The notes under the pieces are model-generated. The model saw only the letters and a list, made by a program, of their open reading frames with translations. It ran no database searches and was not told the DNA's origin. Positions 21,247 through 24,848 of a stretch of DNA of 24,848 nucleotides are shown here, in pieces. The stretch covers positions 1-24,848 of the forward strand of contig CAMBPP010000009.1 of NCBI GenBank assembly GCA_945869715.1, given 5' to 3'. Within the stretch, counting starts at the first letter, position 1. Each line of letters starts with the position of its first letter. The position numbers and the translations under genes are program-made. Origin of the DNA: Bifidobacterium breve (GTDB lineage: Bacteria; Actinomycetota; Acidimicrobiia; Acidimicrobiales; Ilumatobacteraceae).

Positions 21247-21701
21247 GGCGTTCCGGCAAATATGAGTTGAGCGGGAAGCCCTGCTTGCTCACACAAGTTT
21301 TTCAATTCTCTTTGCCCAGGCAATACACAGACGAGAGTCTCGTTGGCGTTGGCATCGAACTGCTGCGCGCAGGTCAAAAGACGAGCACCAATTCCTAGAG
21401 ACCGACACTTCTCTTCAACGTATAGAGCTGTAACGATGCAGCGATTACCAATGATGGTGCCGAATAAGTATCCAACAGCAATATTGTCAATTTCGCACAA
21501 TAATGAAAATTGCTTGCTACTAGATGTTTCGCTGAGCAATGCTTTCAGAAACGTCCAGGCAGATGCTCCGCGCTGCGAACTTAGAGCAGTCTCAGTAGAA
21601 CTTTTTATGGCGAGTAAAACTGCATCGGATTGTGCAACTTCAAATACGTTGAAGCAAAGTGACCCCACAAGGTGAGTAGCTAGCGCTACTTCCCTACTCA
21701 T
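21243..21701 (-). CDS. GNAT-family N-acetyltransferase
   Basis: GNAT enzymes transfer an acetyl group from acetyl-CoA. The acetyl-CoA site (motif A) is VTALYVEEKCRSLGIGARLL near residues 88-107, where R-x-x-G-[IV]-G is the pyrophosphate loop. The preceding strands (LLCEIDNIAVGYLFGTII) and the following LVCVLPGQRELKNLCEQAGL also fit the fold. At 152 aa the length is standard. The substrate is unknown. Its ATG overlaps the stop of the upstream gene by 8 nt (ATGAGTAG, 21694-21701), indicating coupling, and its stop overlaps the enoyl-CoA hydratase stop. Confidence 0.82.
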   Translation of the reverse strand: MSREVALATHLVGSLCFNVFEVAQSDAVLLAIKSSTETALSSQRGASAWTFLKALLSETSSSKQFSLLCEIDNIAVGYLFGTIIGNRCIVTALYVEEKCRSLGIGARLLTCAQQFDANANETLVCVLPGQRELKNLCEQAGLPAQLIFAGTP

Positions 21702-22035
21702 CGCTTGGACTAGCGGCTTTCAAGATGGTTCTGCGTTGACGATGAGTATTTTCGTAGTTGAAGATAACCAACAATTGGGTTGCTGAGCAGCCTTTCAGGG
21801 CCGCCACGATCTCTCTAGCGGTTAACGCGTCATAGTTCTCAATTGGCAAATCAAAAGAAGGCTCTACGGTTTCTTTCGGGAGATCGGAAACATTTTCAGA
21901 AGTCCTATGAGAAGTAGCGCAGAACTGCTGGATTTTCTTTTGCGCTACATCAACAGATAGTTTCCCTATGAAGCGGGCATTTCTGAGATGCTGATCGACG
22001 CGAGTTGTCAGATCCTTCAACGTTTGTTGTTTCAT
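21694..22035 (-). CDS. Conserved actinobacterial protein of unknown function
   Basis: This is a 113-aa protein. The N-terminal half is basic and helical (KDLTTRVDQHLRNARFIGKL). The C-terminal half carries LPIENYDALTAREIVAALKGCSATQLLVIFNYENTHRQRRTIL. I have seen similar segments of the type LPI-x2-YD-x-L-[ST]-A...L...YE-x2-R-x-R-x-T in many uncharacterised actinobacterial proteins. No enzymatic motif is visible. The ATG at 22035 is 12 nt after the DUF4193 stop, and the end overlaps the acetyltransferase gene by 8 nt, so the three genes look like one operon. Confidence 0.75.
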   Translation of the reverse strand: MKQQTLKDLTTRVDQHLRNARFIGKLSVDVAQKKIQQFCATSHRTSENVSDLPKETVEPSFDLPIENYDALTAREIVAALKGCSATQLLVIFNYENTHRQRRTILKAASPSDE

Positions 22036-22047
22036 GTTTGCCGTCTC

Positions 22048-22578
22048 TTACTTCACTGCAAAAATGGGGCAAGCATCATCGCCGACTGGACAGTTTGGAG
22101 CACTACGACGCACCAAAAGGAAACACTGTGCGCACATCTCTTCACCAACTTGACGCGGCTGTAGTCGGTCGCCATCGGTATTGCGTTCGTCAACTTCGCC
22201 TTCTTCGTCGTCATCTTCAATCGGGACATCGTCGGCGGCAACGAGGCGATCTTTCAGAATTTTATCGAGATCTTCTTCAACATCGTCTGGTGTGGTGAGA
22301 TCATCATCATCTTCTTCATCGCCAGTTGCAGCACGACGAGATGCAGGCGTCATCGCTTCTGCGTCGTCTGTTTCATCTTCGTCTGCGGCGACAAAATCTT
22401 CATCTTCAAGCAGCGGGTCGTCTTCTAGTTCTTCTGCAAGATCTTCGGGGTCGAGATCGGGGTCAAGGTCTTCAACAAGTGCAATGGCGTCTACGTCGTC
22501 GCCTTCTTCAATTTCAATTACTTCATCTTCTGGATCAATATCTATTTGTTTAGCTGGCTTCTTTTTGCTGCTGGCCAT
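22048..22578 (-). CDS. DUF4193 protein with acidic N-terminal region and zinc-binding C-terminus
   Basis: This is a 176-aa protein. After a short basic start (MASSKKKPAK), residues 11-140 are extremely rich in Asp and Glu and almost certainly disordered. EDLDKILKDRLVAADD (about 102-117) is the conserved DUF4193 core. The C-terminus has CAQC followed by further cysteines (CPVGDDACPIF), a likely zinc site. DUF4193 proteins are typical of Actinobacteria and their role is unknown. The ATG at 22578 has GAAAGG about 9 nt upstream. The protein is longer and more acidic than the roughly 100-aa members I recall. Confidence 0.88.
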   Translation of the reverse strand: MASSKKKPAKQIDIDPEDEVIEIEEGDDVDAIALVEDLDPDLDPEDLAEELEDDPLLEDEDFVAADEDETDDAEAMTPASRRAATGDEEDDDDLTTPDDVEEDLDKILKDRLVAADDVPIEDDDEEGEVDERNTDGDRLQPRQVGEEMCAQCFLLVRRSAPNCPVGDDACPIFAVK

Positions 22579-22741
22579 AAACCGAAACCTTTCGTTATTA
22601 CATTGGGGGCGAGCGAACTGTAGACAATCTGCTCACCTTCAGCGCGTACCATAGGTGCTCGGCGGTGCATCCGTGCAAATCGTGCGAAAAACTCACGAAA
22701 TATTTGCGTTTTTACCGTTTTACAACCTTTTGTGATGGTGG
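22579..22741 (-). promoter_or_regulatory. 163-nt gap upstream of the DUF4193 gene
   Basis: No gene is seen here. On the minus strand it contains -10-like hexamers TATGGT and TACAGT without clear -35 partners, the Shine-Dalgarno GAAAGG of the DUF4193 gene, and a weak inverted repeat TCGTG-N9-CACGA (22680-22698) that might help end ThyX-like transcripts. The region probably carries the promoter of the downstream three-gene unit. Confidence 0.35.
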
Positions 22742-24340
22742 TCACCCGTTGCGCTTTGCCTCTTGGCGACGTTCCGATTCAAGGCGTTCCAATTCTGGTA
22801 CCTCTGTCGTCATGTGGATCATTGCTTCTGCCACAGCCTTGTGACCGGCCTGGTCGCGAATGAGTGCATGCATATCGAGGGCCACCTTGCGGTACGCGGG
22901 GTGGCCTTGTGGGCTCGAGCGCAATTCAAGCATGTGCATCGCTTCTCGAGCATTGAACTGCATGACATAGCGAATGCGATATGCCATCGAAACGGCGTAA
23001 GCAGCCTGAGTGGGATATTCAGGAAGAAGTGCGTCGTAAAGATCTGCAGAACGGTCCATCACCTCATCGAATGCTGAAGTTTGAGACGCATCGTCAACAA
23101 TATCTGGACGAACATACCCGTGATTCGGCGTCAGCGGCTGCCACTCGATGGTGAGCATGCGGTGACGCTGCATATCGCGAAATGCTCCGTAGTCAGATAA
23201 CACATCAAAGCGATAGTCGGTACGTTCAAAGGCGCGTCCTGGGCGATGGCGCCTATTTGTTCTATCTCCTACGTAGGCGCGGATGAGACGAACTTTTTCG
23301 TCATGGCTCATACCTTGAACTTTTTTATAAATCTGCGACTCACTCAGCGTTAAATGGCTATAGCAAATTGCGGCTAATAGTTTGTCTTCGCCTTCAGGGT
23401 CGAAGTCACTCAAAACAACAGACTCTTCTAGCTCTATTTCTTCTGTTGCGAAGAGCTCATGTACAACGCTATGTGTATCTATTGACGTGTCTGAGAGATA
23501 TTGCGACCAACGTCCGCCGCGGTCTGGCTGGTCGACTCTGCGCAGGAAGCTAGGAACTACTTTGCGCAGTTCCGTCAGCATGAGGTCGGCGTAGAGGCGA
23601 GCTTCTGGCAGAGGGTTCGCCCGCATGCGCAGCAACAGCGCTTCATACGCCTGGCCACTTCCGTATATCCCTACATTCGACAGTGCAGAGGCAGGCAATA
23701 CTCCACGCACAGCGTCGAGCGCTTTAGCTCTCGTGGCTTGCCGGTAGATGAAGTCTGAGTCTTTCGGACCCTGTGGAACAACTTTGCGCACATGAGTAGT
23801 CAGCGACTCTACGAGACCGCTGTAGGTATCGAACATGCGGTCCATATCGCCTACGTACCGTGTGCCAAAACGACCAGACAACACTTCCGGATCGCGATAA
23901 AAACGGTACCTACCACCCAGACGGTTGTCATAAGAGATGTAACGCGTGCTTTGCTCGAGGTAGCTCATCAAGCGACCCCATTCAAGAATTTTAGTCAACA
24001 GGTTTGATGCTTGCTCGCAAGCCAAGTGCACGCCACCTAATTGGGCAACAGAGTCATCTCCATATTCCACGAAGATTTTTTCATAAAGGCTTTCGGCACG
24101 TTCAATGCCAATGGTTGCATCGAGTGAAACATCTCCTTGGACCTCAAGTTCATTCACAAACTCATCGAGAAACAGCCTTCGCAAACTTTTTGCACTGCGG
24201 CTGTAACGGGCGAAAAGAGCGCCCTTCACCACTTCTGGGAGATTAACAAGAGCAAATACAGGCGAATCGAGATTGGTGAAATACCGTTTCAAGATGTCAG
24301 ATTCAGCGGGAGTGAACTCCTCGGGTACATAGACCGTCAC
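22742..24340 (-). CDS. Double-length ThyX-like protein (two thymidylate-synthase-X folds in tandem)
   Basis: ThyX is a flavin-dependent thymidylate synthase of about 220-250 aa; this protein is about 533 aa. Residue numbers here count from the TTG at 24349 (subtract 3 for the GTG at 24340). In the N-terminal half, EWGRLMSYLEQSTRY (123-137) aligns with the ThyX motif RHRx7S and its RY, keeping the serine and RY but with WGR in place of RHR. In the C-terminal half, FRDMQRHRMLTIEWQP (390-405) keeps RHR (395-397) but has Pro where the catalytic Ser should be; FNAREAMHMLELRSS (465-479) matches the ThyX NxRS(L/A) helix. The GTG at 24340 has TAACAT 8 nt upstream and is preferred; the TTG overlaps that hexamer. 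Confidence 0.88.
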   Translation of the reverse strand: MTVYVPEEFTPAESDILKRYFTNLDSPVFALVNLPEVVKGALFARYSRSAKSLRRLFLDEFVNELEVQGDVSLDATIGIERAESLYEKIFVEYGDDSVAQLGGVHLACEQASNLLTKILEWGRLMSYLEQSTRYISYDNRLGGRYRFYRDPEVLSGRFGTRYVGDMDRMFDTYSGLVESLTTHVRKVVPQGPKDSDFIYRQATRAKALDAVRGVLPASALSNVGIYGSGQAYEALLLRMRANPLPEARLYADLMLTELRKVVPSFLRRVDQPDRGGRWSQYLSDTSIDTHSVVHELFATEEIELEESVVLSDFDPEGEDKLLAAICYSHLTLSESQIYKKVQGMSHDEKVRLIRAYVGDRTNRRHRPGRAFERTDYRFDVLSDYGAFRDMQRHRMLTIEWQPLTPNHGYVRPDIVDDASQTSAFDEVMDRSADLYDALLPEYPTQAAYAVSMAYRIRYVMQFNAREAMHMLELRSSPQGHPAYRKVALDMHALIRDQAGHKAVAEAMIHMTTEVPELERLESERRQEAKRNG

Positions 24341-24348
24341 GACCGTCA

Positions 24349-24354
24349 ATGTTA
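24349..24354 (-). promoter_or_regulatory. -10 element TAACAT of the ThyX-like gene, leaderless
   Basis: On the minus strand TAACAT is followed by eight bases and the GTG at 24340. No Shine-Dalgarno is present. It lies in the short gap after the upstream amidohydrolase gene (stop at 24388). Confidence 0.42.
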
Positions 24355-24387
24355 GAAGTCGCGGGCATCAGGTTGCGTGATCATCTA

Positions 24388-24848
24388 CTAAATAAGTCCG
24401 ACGGGTCGGGGGCCAATACGGGAGAACTCTGATGCTGTTTCGGCACCTGCAACGTCGTCCAGTAGGGCATCAAGAGCCGTGAGTGCCAAAATCTTTGCTC
24501 CGTCGATCACCGCCCGGTCACCTTCCTCGGCTCCGGCGTACTCGGCAAAGCGCGGGGTATGTATTGGTACGCCGTGAGGCGCAACTTGGATCATCGGATG
24601 AATGGACGGCGCGAGATAGCTGACGTTCCCCATGTCGGTTGAGCCAACAACAACCGAGTCGCTTGTGGGGCGTTGCGGCGAGCGTCCGACAATCTGTGCA
24701 TTACGCAGATACAGATTCAATAGTGACTCTGAATCGCGCATGTCTGCATAGGCATGGTTTTCCCATTCCACTTCTACGGTGCAGCCCGTACTTATAGCCG
24801 CGCCATGGAAGCAAGCCTCTACGCGCTCTTTCAAGGGTTGTAGTGAGT
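24388..24848 (-). CDS. M20-family amidohydrolase/aminoacylase, C-terminal part (gene continues beyond window)
   Basis: M20 enzymes hydrolyse amide bonds of N-acyl amino acids or peptides with two metal ions. Only the C-terminal 153 residues are in the window; the frame is still open at base 24848, so the TTG at 24834 is not the start. The visible part contains the end of the dimerisation domain (SLQPLKERVEACFHGAA, VEVEW) and the second half of the catalytic domain. The latter includes GSTDMGNVSYLAPSIHPMIQV, resembling AbgB-type p-aminobenzoyl-glutamate hydrolases, and PIHTPRFAEYAGAEEGDRAVIDGAK. The stop is TAG at 24388-24390. The ThyX-like gene follows 47 nt downstream with its own -10. Confidence 0.88.
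   Translation of the reverse strand, partial: SLQPLKERVEACFHGAAISTGCTVEVEWENHAYADMRDSESLLNLYLRNAQIVGRSPQRPTSDSVVVGSTDMGNVSYLAPSIHPMIQVAPHGVPIHTPRFAEYAGAEEGDRAVIDGAKILALTALDALLDDVAGAETASEFSRIGPRPVGLI

Noticed and set aside
22181..22654. Open frame on the plus strand rich in serine, opposite the DUF4193 gene
   Set aside because: The poly-serine is the antisense of Asp/Glu codon runs in DUF4193; there is no start signal and no recognisable domain.
22680..22698. Inverted repeat TCGTG-N9-CACGA as terminator of the ThyX-like gene
   Set aside because: The stem is 5 bp and the T-run is only three bases, too weak to annotate as a terminator.
22542..22745. 67-aa minus-strand frame between the ThyX-like and DUF4193 genes
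   Set aside because: It runs into the DUF4193 start in another frame, has no conserved motif, and covers the likely promoter region.

Overview
The window looks like chromosome from a gene-dense, free-living actinobacterium of intermediate GC. A compact planktonic member of the Acidimicrobiia (Ilumatobacter-like) is my best guess, but that is inference. The actinobacterial signs are a WhiB Fe-S regulator, a DUF4193 protein, a GarA/OdhI-type FHA protein, and the block pgsA - gcvH - garA - merR - bfn - merR - gcvT/gcvP. From memory this block mirrors the Mycobacterium tuberculosis Rv1822-Rv1832 neighbourhood. I see no IS element, phage gene, CRISPR array or rRNA.

Layout. 1-1177 (+): 3' part of der, a zinc-ribbon membrane protein, and tRNA-Pro(GGG) flanked by an 11-bp direct repeat. 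1198-2624 (+): an SDR oxidoreductase overlapping a secreted L,D-transpeptidase. 2584-5333: a luciferase-like monooxygenase (-), an SRAP/YedK abasic-site protein (+), then a HIT hydrolase and a second SDR (both -). 5365-9836 (+): pgsA, gcvH, garA-like, merR, bfn, second merR, gcvT. 9829-13180 (-): a tiny helical protein, gcvP, and a tandem glycine riboswitch. 13206-16106 (-): luciferase-like monooxygenase, sphingosine-1-phosphate-lyase-like PLP enzyme, zinc-finger protein. 16133-17636 (+): threonine aldolase and whiB. 17596-19015 (-): prmA and a gamma-carbonic-anhydrase-like protein. 19107-21246 (+): an unrecognised basic-linker protein and enoyl-CoA hydratase. 21243-24848 (-): GNAT acetyltransferase, small conserved protein, DUF4193 protein, a double-length ThyX-like protein, and the 3' end of an M20 amidohydrolase.

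How the genes work together. Glycine metabolism is the clearest theme. GcvH, GcvT and GcvP are parts of one glycine cleavage system, gcvP carries a two-aptamer glycine riboswitch, and a threonine aldolase (a glycine producer) is nearby. GarA-type FHA proteins control 2-oxoglutarate and glutamate flux in relatives. A second possible unit is the operon of an S1P-lyase-like enzyme and a luciferase-alpha-like monooxygenase. The first would release a long-chain aldehyde, and the second belongs to a family that oxidises such aldehydes.

Architecture. All five convergent gene pairs overlap at their 3' ends, two of them using the same TTAA as both stop codons. At least nine genes have a TANNNT -10 hexamer 6-8 nt upstream of the start codon and no Shine-Dalgarno, which points to leaderless mRNAs. 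Several divergent pairs have interlocked promoters in 16-31 bp. The most unusual protein is the 533-aa ThyX-like protein, whose two ThyX-fold halves each keep a different part of the signature.
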